From positions 350,272 to 414,271 of the forward strand of contig NZ_LN651326.1 of NCBI RefSeq assembly GCF_000826525.2: a stretch of 64,000 nt of DNA, given 5' to 3'. The stretch's first letter is position 1; each line of letters begins with the position of its first letter. Shown here piece by piece: positions 23,543-32,650 of this stretch. A program made the position numbers and the translations under genes. This DNA comes from Mobilicoccus massiliensis (GTDB taxonomy: Bacteria > Actinomycetota > Actinomycetes > Actinomycetales > Dermatophilaceae). A model generated the notes under the pieces. It was not told the DNA's origin. It worked only from the letters and a program-made list of their open reading frames with translations, and made no database searches.

Positions 23543-23925
23543 GTGCCTCCGTTCGAGGATGGATCGGGCTCGAGTCTGCTCTCGCGTCCTCGGGTGACGC
23601 GCAGCAGCCGCGTCTCCATGTCTCTCAGGTCGGCGAGCACGGCCTCACGGTCCGAGCAGAACATGGCGTGGACGAACAGGGTGGGCGGCGCGGTGCGGGT
23701 GGCGGCGGCGGTGCCGACGACGAGCGTCCCGGGAGTGATCGTGATCGAACTCGACATCGCGACGATCTCCCCGTCGGTGCGGCAGCGCAGGGGGAGCTCG
23801 ACGATGCCGGGCCGGATGAGGCGCCGCCGCGAGACCGCGGCTCGGCAGATCTGCCAGGTGCCGGAGCCGATGGCCGCGACGATGTAGGCGAGGTAGGAGA
23901 GGGCTGCGAGCGGATGACGGATCAT
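23539..23925 (-). CDS. mnhE: Na+/H+ antiporter subunit E (MnhE/MrpE)
   Basis: This 128-residue subunit begins MIRHPLAALSYLAYIVAAIGSG and contains IVELPLRCRTDGEIVAMSSSITITPGTLVVG, the MrpE hallmark, then VHAMFCSDREAVLADLRDMETRLLRV. At 128 residues it lacks part of the N-terminal membrane region seen in longer homologues. 4-bp overlaps join it to D and F. Confidence 0.88.
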   Translation of the reverse strand: MIRHPLAALSYLAYIVAAIGSGTWQICRAAVSRRRLIRPGIVELPLRCRTDGEIVAMSSSITITPGTLVVGTAAATRTAPPTLFVHAMFCSDREAVLADLRDMETRLLRVTRGRESRLEPDPSSNGGT

Positions 23926-25445
23926 CGGATCACCGCCTTGGCATAGGGGGCGAGGTCGGTCAGCGTGGCGGCCGCGCGGTCGGTGACGGGAAAGATCGGG
24001 CCGGCGAACACGAACATCGCGACCGAGACGCCGATGAGCACCAGGCCCGGAGCCGCCACTGCGGAGCGGATGCGCACGTCGCCGACGGGGGTGAGCTCAC
24101 CACGGCCGGTCTCGGGATCCGGGGGGCGGTAGCGCTCGAGCGGGCGGCCCCAGAACACCTGGGACCACACCCGCTGGAGGGCGAGCAGCGAGAGGACGGA
24201 GGCGAGGATCATCGCCGCGACCAGCGACCAGGCGAGCACGGGATGCCTCGTCACGGCGGCGGTGCTCGCGAGGATGAGCCCGACCTTGCCCCACAGGCCG
24301 CTCGTGGGCGGGAGGCCGACGAGGGAGAAGAGCCCGAGCGCGACTCCGACCGCGAGCCAGGGCTCCCGGCGCATCAGGCCGGAGACCCGGTCGAGCCGGC
24401 CGCTGCCATAGGTGTGCTCGATCGCGCCGGCGAGCAGCAACAGCGCGCCCATCGTCACGATGTGGTGGACGAGGTAGAACAGGCCCGCCGAGAGCGACGC
24501 GGCCGTGAACAGCGCGACGCCGACGAGGATGTGGCCCACGCCGGTGACCATCTGCCACGCGAGCGCACTGCGCAGATGGTTCTCTCCGAACGTCGCGAGC
24601 GCGCCGAGGACGATGGTGACGACGACGGCCGCGCCGACGGCCGGCCACCACGAGGGCGCGTCGGCGCCGAACGTCGTCGCGTGGATGCGGTAGAGGGCGT
24701 AGAGACCGACCTTGGTGTGCAGGGCGGAGAACAACGCCATGATCCCGGCCGAGGTGTCGGGATAGGTGCGGGGCAGCCAGCCGTGGACCGGCGCCAGACC
24801 GGCCTTGACCGAGAGCGCGAGCAGGACGACGGCGATGGCGACACCGGCCCGCGGGTCCTCGGCGCCGGCGCCGACGAGCGCGGCCAGCGTCACGGTGCCG
24901 GTGGTCGCGTACACGAACCCGACGCCGACGACGAGGATCGTGCTCGTCACGAGGTTGACCACCACGAACGTGCGGCCGACGCCGAGCCGGCGCCACGAGC
25001 CCGCGCCGGCGAGCAGGGCGTAGGAGGGCAGGAGCATGACCTCGACCCAGACGAAGAGGTTGAAGAGGTCACCGGTGAGCAGGGCGCCGTTGACGCCGCC
25101 GAGCAGCATGAGCACCAGGGGTGCGACGAACCGGCGTCGGTCGCCTCCCGTGGCGATGACGAACCACGCGCAGACGAGCGTCGTCAGCGAGGTCACGGCG
25201 ATCATCAGCGCCGAGAGCGTGTCGGAGACGAACGGGATCGCGATGCCGGGCACGTAACCGCCGACCTGGGTGGCGAGGACGGGTGTTCTCGCGTGCTCGG
25301 CGAGCAGGAACAGGGCGGCGACGCCGGTGGCCAGCGGTGTCGCGAGCATGAGCAGACGTCCGATCCACGGTCTGCGGACGACGACGCCCACCCCGGCCAG
25401 CAGCAGGGGGACGGCGGTGAACAGCGGCAACCAGGCAGGGTTCAT
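23922..25445 (-). CDS. mnhD: Na+/H+ antiporter subunit D (MnhD/MrpD)
   Basis: This 507-residue proton-translocating subunit is related to complex I NuoM/NuoN, with about 14 membrane helices. The conserved Lys/Glu elements typical of the family include FVWVEVMLLPSYALLA (Glu in helix 5), LSVKAGLAPVHGWLPRTYPDTS (Lys in helix 7) and MALFSALHTKVGLYALYR. With subunits A, B, C, E, F and G it exchanges cytoplasmic Na+ for external H+, supporting pH and salt tolerance. Confidence 0.93.
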   Translation of the reverse strand: MNPAWLPLFTAVPLLLAGVGVVVRRPWIGRLLMLATPLATGVAALFLLAEHARTPVLATQVGGYVPGIAIPFVSDTLSALMIAVTSLTTLVCAWFVIATGGDRRRFVAPLVLMLLGGVNGALLTGDLFNLFVWVEVMLLPSYALLAGAGSWRRLGVGRTFVVVNLVTSTILVVGVGFVYATTGTVTLAALVGAGAEDPRAGVAIAVVLLALSVKAGLAPVHGWLPRTYPDTSAGIMALFSALHTKVGLYALYRIHATTFGADAPSWWPAVGAAVVVTIVLGALATFGENHLRSALAWQMVTGVGHILVGVALFTAASLSAGLFYLVHHIVTMGALLLLAGAIEHTYGSGRLDRVSGLMRREPWLAVGVALGLFSLVGLPPTSGLWGKVGLILASTAAVTRHPVLAWSLVAAMILASVLSLLALQRVWSQVFWGRPLERYRPPDPETGRGELTPVGDVRIRSAVAAPGLVLIGVSVAMFVFAGPIFPVTDRAAATLTDLAPYAKAVIR

Positions 25446-25774
25446 CGATCCTCGTTCTCCCCGGTCGCGGGCATGCGGTAGGTGTCGTCGTTGTGGCCGA
25501 GCACGGCGAGCATGAGCATGAACACCGTCACCGCCATCGAGATGACGATCGCGGTGAGCACGAACGCCATCGGCAGCGGATCGGCCACGGTCGCGGAGTC
25601 CATCCGGTCGGTGAGCGGCTCACCGCGCCATGCGGAGACGCCGGTCGCGAGCAGCATGAGGTTGGCCGCGTGGCTGAACAGCGTCATCCCGAACACGACC
25701 CGCACCATGCTGCGTGAGAGCAGGAGGTAGACCCCTCCGGTGACGAGGACGGCGATGGTGGCGGCGAGGATCAC
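25442..25774 (-). CDS. mnhC: Na+/H+ antiporter subunit C (MnhC/MrpC)
   Basis: This 110-residue homologue of NuoK has three helices. GGVYLLLSRSMVRVVFGMTLFSHAANLMLLATG and DPLPMAFVLTAIVISMAVTVFML match the family pattern, including the conserved 'D-P-L-P-Q/M-A-L-V-L-T-A-I-V-I'. It has 4-bp overlaps with the A/B fusion and with subunit D. Confidence 0.92.
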   Translation of the reverse strand: MILAATIAVLVTGGVYLLLSRSMVRVVFGMTLFSHAANLMLLATGVSAWRGEPLTDRMDSATVADPLPMAFVLTAIVISMAVTVFMLMLAVLGHNDDTYRMPATGENEDR

Positions 25775-28700
25775 GGGCGGACCTCCGGTTCGGTGGTCGG
25801 GGCGTGGGCCGATCGGTCGTCGGAGCGGGCGCTCGTCCGAGGTGCGTGACCGGCCTGGGCCGGGGCTGTGCCGGAGGCGAGGAACCGCGTGTGCGCCCGG
25901 GCCTTGGACTCCTCGTCGAGCCCGAGCACGGCGAGGTCGTCGTCGGTGCGCACCTCGTGCGACCCGCGCGGTCGCAGAACTCGCCGGCGGCGCCGGAGAT
26001 CGGCGATGTCGGATTCGCCGAGGATCTCGCCCTCGGTCATCTCGCGGGCGCGTTCGTGGGTGCGCTCGGTCTCGGTGGCCTCGCCCGTGCCGAGGAGGTT
26101 GAACGCGGCCATGACGAGCCCGAGCACGGCCGCGTAGACGCCCGCGTCGAACACCATCGACGTGGTGAGGTGAATCCCGGCGATCTCGGTGTGGCCGGGT
26201 TGGAGGAACGCGCCCTCGACGACGAGGTTGACGAGGCCGGTGCCGACCGCGACGACGATGCCGCCGCCGATGAGCACGATCGGCAGCCGAGGCGGTCCGA
26301 TCTGCCGGTCGCGGGCCGTCGAGAGGTAGACGAGGCCGACGATCGCCGAGCCCACGAGGGCGGCGATGAATCCGCCGCCGGGGGCGTTGTGCCCGCGCCA
26401 GAACAGGCCGGCGGAGACGAGTACGAGCAGCGGCACGACGATGCGCAGCATGAGTTGCAACGCGATCGTGTTGGGCCAGGCGAGCAGGATGGCCCGGCGC
26501 GCGGTGGTGCCCGGCCCGCGCAGGCGAGGAACCTGTCGGGGGACGTGCCGGGTGTCGTGCGGCGGGGAGTCCTCGTACGAGTCGTCACCTGGTTGCGGTG
26601 CGGACAAGGCGTGGGGGTCGGCGACGGGGTAGGGGTCGAGCTGGCGATCACGCACGGTCGAGAGCACGGCGACGAGCGCGACGCCCGTCATGCCGAGCAC
26701 GGAGAGTTCGCCGAGGGTGTCGAGGGCGCGGAACTCGACGAGGATGACGTTGACGATGTTGTGGCCGCCCGAGACCTCCTCGGTGTGGGTGAGGTAGTAC
26801 TCGGCGATCTCGGAGCGGCCGCGGCGTCCGGTGAACAGCCACGTGCCGAGGCCCGCCGCGAGCCCGGCGGCGACGGCGATGGCCCCCTTGAGCACACGCG
26901 GCCGCGGTCGGGTGGGCAGGAACGTCACCGGCAGCTTCTGCAGCACGAGCATGATGACGACGATCGTCAGCGCCTCGACGAGCAGTTGGGTGAGCGCGAC
27001 GTCGGGCGCGCCCAGGCTGACGATCTGGACGGTGACGAGGATGCCGACGGCAGACAGCGAGACCACGGCCGCGAGGCGGGCACGGACCCGCACGACCAGG
27101 CTCACGGCTCCGGCGATGAGCACGAAGAGCACGAGGTCGAGCGGTCGGGAGAGGTGCGGGACCGACGGCGGCACGTCCTCGGGTGTCAGGGTGAGCAGGC
27201 CGCCGAGGAGAACGGCGGCGAACGCGCCGAGGATCGTCGCGAGGTGCCGGGTGGGGTGATGACCGGAGACGAGTTGGGAGGCGACGAGCCCGGCTCGGCG
27301 CAGCGCGCCGTTGAGGAGCGCGATGACCCCGGCGCCGTCGACCGGCAGCAGGGGCCGTTCGAGCAGCGGCCAGAGCCGGTGGCGAGAGGCGAGTGCGAGG
27401 AGGCCGAGGGCGAACACGACGAGCGTCGCGAGCAGCTCCGGAGTGAGGCCGTGCCAGAGGACGAAGTGGGAGTGATGCTCCGAGCCGGGCCGGGCGGCCT
27501 GCGTCGCCAGGTCGACCGGGTGGTCGAGGACGCCGGCGGCCAGGCCGAGCGGGATGCCGGCGAGGATCGGCAGGGCGGCGGCGCCGAGGAGCACGAGGCC
27601 GGGGGTGTGCAGGTGTTCGCCGTTCTCGAGGCGGCCGTCGTCGATGCGGCGTGACCCGTCGACGAAGCCTCCGAGGACGATCTTTCCGCAGTAGGCGAAG
27701 GTGAGGATGCTGGCGGCGGCGCCGGCCGCGAGCGCGGCCCATCCGGCGGCTTCACCGCCCGGCGCGTCGTGCAGTGCCGTGAACAGCGACTCCTTGGTGA
27801 CGAACCCGAGCAGCGGGGGGATACCCGCCATCGACGCGGCGCCCACGCAGGCGACCGCGAAGCTGACCGGCATCGACCGCCACAGCGGCGGCAGCCGGCG
27901 CAGATCACGCGTGCCCGTGGCGTGGTCGACGACACCGACCATCATGAACAGCCCCGACTTGAACAGCGCGTGCGCGATGACGTGCGCGACCGCGGCGGCG
28001 AGCGCGAGCGGGGTGCCGACCCCGATCGCCGCGACGACGAGCCCGAGCTGGCTCACGGTGGAGTAGGCCATGAGGCGCTTGAGGTCGGTCTGCTGCAGGG
28101 CGAAGAGGGCGCCGAGCGCGGCGGTGAACAGGCCGGTGCAGATGAGCGTCGCGTTCCACAGCGGGGTTGCGTGAAAGGCGGGGCTGAAGCGCAGGAGCAG
28201 GAAGATGCCGGCCTTGACCACCGCCGCCGCGTGCAGGTAGGCGCTCACCGGGGTCGAGGCGGCCATCGCGTCGGGAAGCCACACGTGGAACGGGAACTGC
28301 GCCGACTTGGTGAACCCCGCGAGAAGGACGAGCAGCGCGACTCCGCTCGTGAACGCGGGATCGGTCGCCCAGACGGGGTCGGCCAGGGCGCCGCCGACGG
28401 CCGTGGTCCCCGTTCGCGCGACGACGAGTCCGATCGCGACGAGCAGCGTGAGCCCTCCGACGAACGTGAGGAACATCGTGCGCAGCGACGCCGCCTCCCC
28501 GGCCCGACCGCCCTGCCCGACGAGCAGGAACGAGGCGATGCTCGTGATCTCCCAACACACGAAGAGGGTGACGAGGTCGTCGGTGAGGACGAGTCCGGTC
28601 ATCGCCGCGGTGAACGTGGCCATGACGAGGAAGAACCCGCGGTGCTCGAGGCGGCGCCCGTGCTCGTCGGCCGCCGCGAGATAGCGCGTGGAGTACGTGA

Positions 28701-28989
28701 GGACGACCGCGCCGATGACGAGGGCGATGAGAGCGAAGACGACACCGAGGCCGTCGGCGCGCAACGCGAGCTCGACGCCGAGTGCCGGCACCCACGGTGT
28801 CGACCACGTCGGGTTCTCGCCCGCGAGCACAGCGAGCACAGCGGGGAGAAACACCGCCGCGGCCGCGAGATACAGGGCGGCGAGCGCGAATCCGGCGTTT
28901 CGGCCGAGGACACGGCTCAGCAACGGCGCGAGGGCGACCGCGATCAGAAGAAGGAGAAGGGTGCCTGGGAGCGACTCGGTCGGTGTCAT
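25771..28989 (-). CDS. mnhA: Na+/H+ antiporter subunit A-B fusion (MnhA/MrpA + MnhB/MrpB)
   Basis: This is the first gene of the mrp operon (1,072 residues). Residues 1-~500 are the NuoL-like core with FVCWEITSIASFLLVGQ, FTKSAQFPFHVWLPDAMAASTPVSAYLHAA (proton-path Lys/His) and FVTKESLFTALHD. Residues ~600-790 hold the DUF4040/MrpA C-terminus with APDVALTQLLVEALT and VNVILVEFRALDTLGE. A Pro/Asp linker then leads to MrpB (LFWRGHNAPGGGFIAALVGSAIVGLVYL, SMVFDAGVYAAVLG). About 120 hydrophilic residues follow the last helix. Fusion of A and B occurs in other Mrp systems. The ATG at 28989 overlaps GAGG. Confidence 0.92.
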   Translation of the reverse strand: MTPTESLPGTLLLLLIAVALAPLLSRVLGRNAGFALAALYLAAAAVFLPAVLAVLAGENPTWSTPWVPALGVELALRADGLGVVFALIALVIGAVVLTYSTRYLAAADEHGRRLEHRGFFLVMATFTAAMTGLVLTDDLVTLFVCWEITSIASFLLVGQGGRAGEAASLRTMFLTFVGGLTLLVAIGLVVARTGTTAVGGALADPVWATDPAFTSGVALLVLLAGFTKSAQFPFHVWLPDAMAASTPVSAYLHAAAVVKAGIFLLLRFSPAFHATPLWNATLICTGLFTAALGALFALQQTDLKRLMAYSTVSQLGLVVAAIGVGTPLALAAAVAHVIAHALFKSGLFMMVGVVDHATGTRDLRRLPPLWRSMPVSFAVACVGAASMAGIPPLLGFVTKESLFTALHDAPGGEAAGWAALAAGAAASILTFAYCGKIVLGGFVDGSRRIDDGRLENGEHLHTPGLVLLGAAALPILAGIPLGLAAGVLDHPVDLATQAARPGSEHHSHFVLWHGLTPELLATLVVFALGLLALASRHRLWPLLERPLLPVDGAGVIALLNGALRRAGLVASQLVSGHHPTRHLATILGAFAAVLLGGLLTLTPEDVPPSVPHLSRPLDLVLFVLIAGAVSLVVRVRARLAAVVSLSAVGILVTVQIVSLGAPDVALTQLLVEALTIVVIMLVLQKLPVTFLPTRPRPRVLKGAIAVAAGLAAGLGTWLFTGRRGRSEIAEYYLTHTEEVSGGHNIVNVILVEFRALDTLGELSVLGMTGVALVAVLSTVRDRQLDPYPVADPHALSAPQPGDDSYEDSPPHDTRHVPRQVPRLRGPGTTARRAILLAWPNTIALQLMLRIVVPLLVLVSAGLFWRGHNAPGGGFIAALVGSAIVGLVYLSTARDRQIGPPRLPIVLIGGGIVVAVGTGLVNLVVEGAFLQPGHTEIAGIHLTTSMVFDAGVYAAVLGLVMAAFNLLGTGEATETERTHERAREMTEGEILGESDIADLRRRRRVLRPRGSHEVRTDDDLAVLGLDEESKARAHTRFLASGTAPAQAGHAPRTSARSDDRSAHAPTTEPEVRP

Positions 28990-29351
28990 GAGGCCTCAGG
29001 GGTCGGGGGCAGACTCAACGCACAAGCGACCCCGCGGTGCGAAGCGCCATTGCCGACCAGACTTCCCGGCTCACCGAGCCTTACGTTAACCGACATCCGT
29101 AACCGCAGCGACCCGCGCGGCCGCCTCCCCGTAGCGCCGAACCCACCCCCGGGGGGCTCTGACCTGGCGTTTTCCGGGCGATCATTTTTTTCGTCGCGTG
29201 ATCTGCTCGGCACCTACCCCGACGAGGCCGTCCGTTGACGGCCGTACTTGCCCCGCGACACCGTCCCACCGGCGAGACCCCGTTCGTCGTCGAGTCCCGT
29301 TCGTAACCGTGGCGTCACGGGCTCGTGGTCCTCATCGGGAAGACTGGCGTC
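28990..29351. other. Divergent intergenic region upstream of the mrp operon
   Basis: About 360 bp lie between mnhA (leftward) and a membrane protein gene (rightward). A locally AT-rich patch GTTAACCGACATCCGTAAC at 29085-29103 and a T-run at 29182-29191 stand out from the GC-rich background and are candidate promoter or spacer elements. I recognise no operator, RNA or gene in it. Confidence 0.4.
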
Positions 29352-30371
29352 GTGCCCGACTCCCCCCTTCGTGCAATGTCATTCGCTCTTCTCGCCTTCG
29401 TCTTCGGCATCCTCGCCGTCGTCGTCGCCACCTCGACCGACGGTGCCGTCACCGCCCCCTGGTGGATCCTCCTCGCCGTCCTCTGCTTCGTCCTGCCGTT
29501 CGGATCCTGGTCGGCGCGAAGCGCCCGCAGCCGCGTGATCGCGCTGGCCGGGTTGATCGGCTCGTCGCTGCTGCTCGTCGGGGGTCTTCGCGTCAGCACC
29601 TCGACCTTGCTCGTCGCGATCGTCGTCGCACCGTTGGCCCTCACCCTCGCGATGCTCCTCACTCATCACCTGCGCGGGCACCGCGTGGTCGGGGCCGTGC
29701 TGTTCGGCATCCCCCTCCTGCTCGTCGGGGCCGCGGCACCGGTGACGTTCGGCAGCGCCGAGATCCAGGCGCTCGTCACGCTCGACCCCTCCGGCGCTCT
29801 GCCGGCGATCCTCGAGGCCCTGCCGCCGATGCTGCTGTTCGGCGGAGCCTCGATGCTCACCGGTTCGGTCGTCGACCTCGCCTCACGGCTGCGTACCTCG
29901 GTCTCCGCCGAGGCGGTCCGCGGTATCGCCTACGTCGTCGGAGGGCTCGCGCTCGTGCTCGTCGCGGCCGCCGGGGTCGTGGCCGCGGGCACTCTCTCGG
30001 GCACGGCCTCTCGCGTCGGCACCAGCGCCACGGTGCTCGTCGTCGCCGCCGTCGCGGCGCTGTGGCACGGCCTGCGCACCCTCTCGCGGACTCGTGAGGT
30101 GTCACGTGTCGGAGGTGCGATGACCGTGCTCTCGGTCGTCGCGGTTCTCGCCGGCGTGCTCCTCGCCCCGGCCGAGTCCCTCGCCACCGTCCTCTCCCTC
30201 GTGGCCCTGCTCGCCCTCGCCGCCGTCCTCGGCGCCGTCACCGGACTATGCGGCGCGGCGGCGCTCGTGCGCGCCCCGCGTCGCGAGCGCCGCCCGCTGC
30301 GCCTCGGCCTGCCACTGCGGGCCCGCGCCGTGCACTCGCGTCACGTCCAGTCCCGGCCCGTTCACTCCTGA
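29352..30371 (+). CDS. Polytopic membrane protein of unknown function
   Basis: This ~339-residue protein is made almost entirely of hydrophobic segments (about ten) and ends in a short Arg-rich tail (RAPRRERRPLRLGLPLRARA). I recognise no family motif. Possible starts are GTG 29325, GTG 29352 and ATG 29376. I chose 29352 because GGGAAG lies at a workable distance and a hydrophobic segment follows soon after. The composition fits a permease-like or SLAC-like bundle, but there is no specific support. Confidence 0.55.
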   Translation: MPDSPLRAMSFALLAFVFGILAVVVATSTDGAVTAPWWILLAVLCFVLPFGSWSARSARSRVIALAGLIGSSLLLVGGLRVSTSTLLVAIVVAPLALTLAMLLTHHLRGHRVVGAVLFGIPLLLVGAAAPVTFGSAEIQALVTLDPSGALPAILEALPPMLLFGGASMLTGSVVDLASRLRTSVSAEAVRGIAYVVGGLALVLVAAAGVVAAGTLSGTASRVGTSATVLVVAAVAALWHGLRTLSRTREVSRVGGAMTVLSVVAVLAGVLLAPAESLATVLSLVALLALAAVLGAVTGLCGAAALVRAPRRERRPLRLGLPLRARAVHSRHVQSRPVHS

Positions 30372-30457
30372 GCCTTGCGCGGATCCCTTTTTCGAGCAGA
30401 CGGATTCCCTCGCCGCGTCTACCGCGCTCGTCCAGGCGCATCCGCCATCATCGGCCC

Positions 30458-31714
30458 ATGAGCGTTCCGCATGCGCCCCGCCGGCGCCCCACGTCGGGCT
30501 GGATCGATCCGAGTCACCTGCCCTACCCGCTCGTCGTCGCGGGTGCGTGGTCGGCCCGGTTCATCCTCGTCGTCGTCGCGGTCGGGCTGCTGCTCTACGG
30601 GCTCGGCAAGGTGAGCTTCATCGTCATCCCGCTCGCCGTCGCGCTGCTGTTCGCGGTGCTGCTGCACCCGCTCGCGACACTGCTGCGCACGCGCCTGCGG
30701 TTTCCCGCCGGTCTCGCCGCCGGCACGGCGCTGATCGTGCTCATCGCCGTGGTCACCGGCTCGGTCAGCCTCGCCGGCACCCAGATCGCCACCGGTGCCC
30801 ACGACATGCAGTCCAGCGTCTCCACCGGCGTCGATAGCATCCTGGCCTGGCTCGCGAACGGTCCGCTGCACGTCACGAGCACCCAGTTGCAGCACTACGT
30901 CGACGAGGCCCGCGCCGCCCTGCAGAAGAACTCCTCCACGCTCACCTCGGGCGCGCTGGCGGCCGGGGCCTCGGCCGTGGACTTCTTCGCCGGCGCCCTC
31001 ATCGCCCTGCTCGCGACGTTCTTCTTCCTCTACCAGGGCGACATGATCTACCGGTTCACGCTCTCCCTCCTTCCGCGAGCCGCGCAGGACCCCGTCTACC
31101 AGGCCTTTCGTCGCGGCTGGGTGAGTCTCGGCGCCTACGCCCGCACGCAGGTCATCGTCGCGGGCGTCGACGCCCTCGGCATCGGTCTCGGCGCGTTGAT
31201 CCTGGGGTTGCCGTTCATCGTGCCGTTGATCCTGCTCGTGTTCATCGCGTCGTTCGTGCCGGTGGTCGGTGCCGTGGTGTCCGGAGTCGTGGCCGTGCTC
31301 ATCGCCCTCGTCGTCAAGGGCCCGGTCATGGCCCTCGTCATGCTCGGCATCGTCCTACTCGTGCAGCAGATCGAGGCGCACGTGCTGCAGCCGTTCCTCA
31401 TGGGCAAGGCCGTCGCCCTCCACCCGTTGGCGGTGATCATCGCCGTGGCCGTGGGCTCGTTCCTGCTCGGCATCGTCGGCGCCCTGTTCGCCGTGCCGGT
31501 CCTCGCCGTCGCGAACTCTGTCACCCGGTATCTCGTCGGTGACGACCCGTTCCCGGAGCTCGGCGACGGGCCCATGCCCCACCTCCGCGACGCCGAGCAG
31601 GAGTCCGAACCGCAGGGCGAGCTCCCCCGCACTGCCGACGAGCCCGAACCCGCCGCGAACGACACGGGAGCTCCCGGCCACGGCGGCGGTTCACACCCCG
31701 CGCCCGACGCCTGA
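30458..31714 (+). CDS. AI-2E family transporter (PerM/YdiK-like)
   Basis: This 418-residue membrane protein has about eight helices. An N-terminal pair (~22-75) comes first, then a soluble segment of about 90 residues with DIQ-type helix THDMQSSVSTGVDSILAWL. The C-terminal bundle contains the family signature YARTQVIVAGVDALGIGLGALILGLPFIVPLILLVFIASFVPVVGAVVSG and HVLQPFLMGKAVALHPLAVIIAVAVGS. Family members include an AI-2 exporter and Na+/H+ antiporters, so the substrate is unknown. An acidic Pro/Glu tail of ~50 residues follows. The ATG at 30458 gives the usual N-terminal length. A longer open frame to 30248 is Arg/Pro-rich shadow. Confidence 0.87.
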   Translation: MSVPHAPRRRPTSGWIDPSHLPYPLVVAGAWSARFILVVVAVGLLLYGLGKVSFIVIPLAVALLFAVLLHPLATLLRTRLRFPAGLAAGTALIVLIAVVTGSVSLAGTQIATGAHDMQSSVSTGVDSILAWLANGPLHVTSTQLQHYVDEARAALQKNSSTLTSGALAAGASAVDFFAGALIALLATFFFLYQGDMIYRFTLSLLPRAAQDPVYQAFRRGWVSLGAYARTQVIVAGVDALGIGLGALILGLPFIVPLILLVFIASFVPVVGAVVSGVVAVLIALVVKGPVMALVMLGIVLLVQQIEAHVLQPFLMGKAVALHPLAVIIAVAVGSFLLGIVGALFAVPVLAVANSVTRYLVGDDPFPELGDGPMPHLRDAEQESEPQGELPRTADEPEPAANDTGAPGHGGGSHPAPDA

Positions 31715-31715
31715 C

Positions 31716-31809
31716 GGCTCGAACAGGCACTTCCACCCCTGAGCGCTCGAACAGGCCTTTCCACCTCGTCCCGATCCCCGGAGCGCCGGTGAAAACGCCT
31801 GTCCGAGCG
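31716..31809. repeat. Dispersed palindromic repeat, locus 3 (two direct cores plus one inverted core)
   Basis: Cores at 31716-31738 (GGCTCGAACAGGCACTTCCA) and 31744-31766 (CGCTCGAACAGGCCTTTCCA) are in direct orientation. An inverted core GGTGAAAACGCCTGTCCGAG occupies 31788-31807. The third can pair with either of the first two, giving alternative hairpins immediately after the AI-2E gene. Confidence 0.8.
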
Positions 31810-31939
31810 TGGGTGTGAGCGCGGAGAGACCCGGAGCACCGTCCACCCGCTCGGCGTCCACGAACCCGGTCCACGCCCGCGGCCGGGCATCCCCCGCCAC
31901 GTCGACGGGGAGGTGGGATCGGCCCTCTACCATGAGGCG

Positions 31940-32650
31940 GTGGACTGGAACGATTACGACGCAGCCCTCTTCGACCTCGACGGCGTTCTCACGCCGACGG
32001 CGATCGTGCACATGGCGGCTTGGGACGAGATGTTCAACGCGTTCCTCTCCGCGCGCGGAGCCGCGCCTTACACCCCCCAGGACTACTTCGACCACGTCGA
32101 CGGCAAGCCCCGGTACGACGGGGTGCGCGACATGCTCGCCTCCCGCGGCATCGAGTTGCCCGAGGGTGATCCCTCCGACCCGGCCGACACCGACACCGTC
32201 TGTGGCCTCGGCAACCGCAAGAACGACGCGTTCAACGAGGTGCTCGAACGGGACGGCGTCACCGCCTATCCCGGGTCGGTCGCGCTCGTCGAGGCCCTCG
32301 CCTCGCGCGGCGTGAAGATGGCCGTGGTCTCGTCGTCGAAGAACGCGCCCTCGGTCCTCGAGGCCGCGGGCATCGACCGGTTCTTCCCCGTCGTCGTCGA
32401 CGGGCGCGTCGCCGGCGAGGACGGCCTGCGTGGCAAGCCCGCCCCCGACACGTTCCTCGCCGCCGCCGACCGGCTCGGCGTCACCAGGGAGCGCGCCGTG
32501 GTGCTCGAGGACGCGACCTCCGGGGTGGCGGCCGGGCGCGCGGGCGACTTCGGCCTCGTCGTCGGGGTCGATCGCGGCGCGGGCGAGACGGCCCTCGTCG
32601 CGGCCGGGGCCGACGTCGTCGTCACCGACCTGCAGGAGATCGTCCCGTGA
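31940..32650 (+). CDS. pgmB: Beta-phosphoglucomutase-type HAD hydrolase
   Basis: This 236-residue HAD phosphatase/mutase has motif I ALFDLDGVLTPTA (nucleophile and acid/base Asp pair), cap-1 domain, motif II VVSSSKN, the Lys in GLRGKPAPDTFLAAADRLG, and motif IV VVLEDATSGVAAGRAGDFGLVVGVDR. With the downstream GH65 phosphorylase it would convert beta-glucose-1-phosphate to glucose-6-phosphate. The two genes overlap by GTGA, so their coupling supports this role. GTG 31940 gives the family-like N-terminus MDWNDYDAALFDLDG; an in-frame GTG at 31913 is possible. Confidence 0.87.
   Translation: MDWNDYDAALFDLDGVLTPTAIVHMAAWDEMFNAFLSARGAAPYTPQDYFDHVDGKPRYDGVRDMLASRGIELPEGDPSDPADTDTVCGLGNRKNDAFNEVLERDGVTAYPGSVALVEALASRGVKMAVVSSSKNAPSVLEAAGIDRFFPVVVDGRVAGEDGLRGKPAPDTFLAAADRLGVTRERAVVLEDATSGVAAGRAGDFGLVVGVDRGAGETALVAAGADVVVTDLQEIVP

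Noticed and set aside
27905..28807. Minus-strand Arg-rich frame inside mnhA
   Set aside because: It is a shadow frame of the antiporter subunit.
30392..30447. Possible extra repeat copies before the AI-2E gene
   Set aside because: TCGTCCAGGCGCATCCGCC and TCGAGCAGACGGATTCCC only weakly resemble the core, so I left them out of the family.
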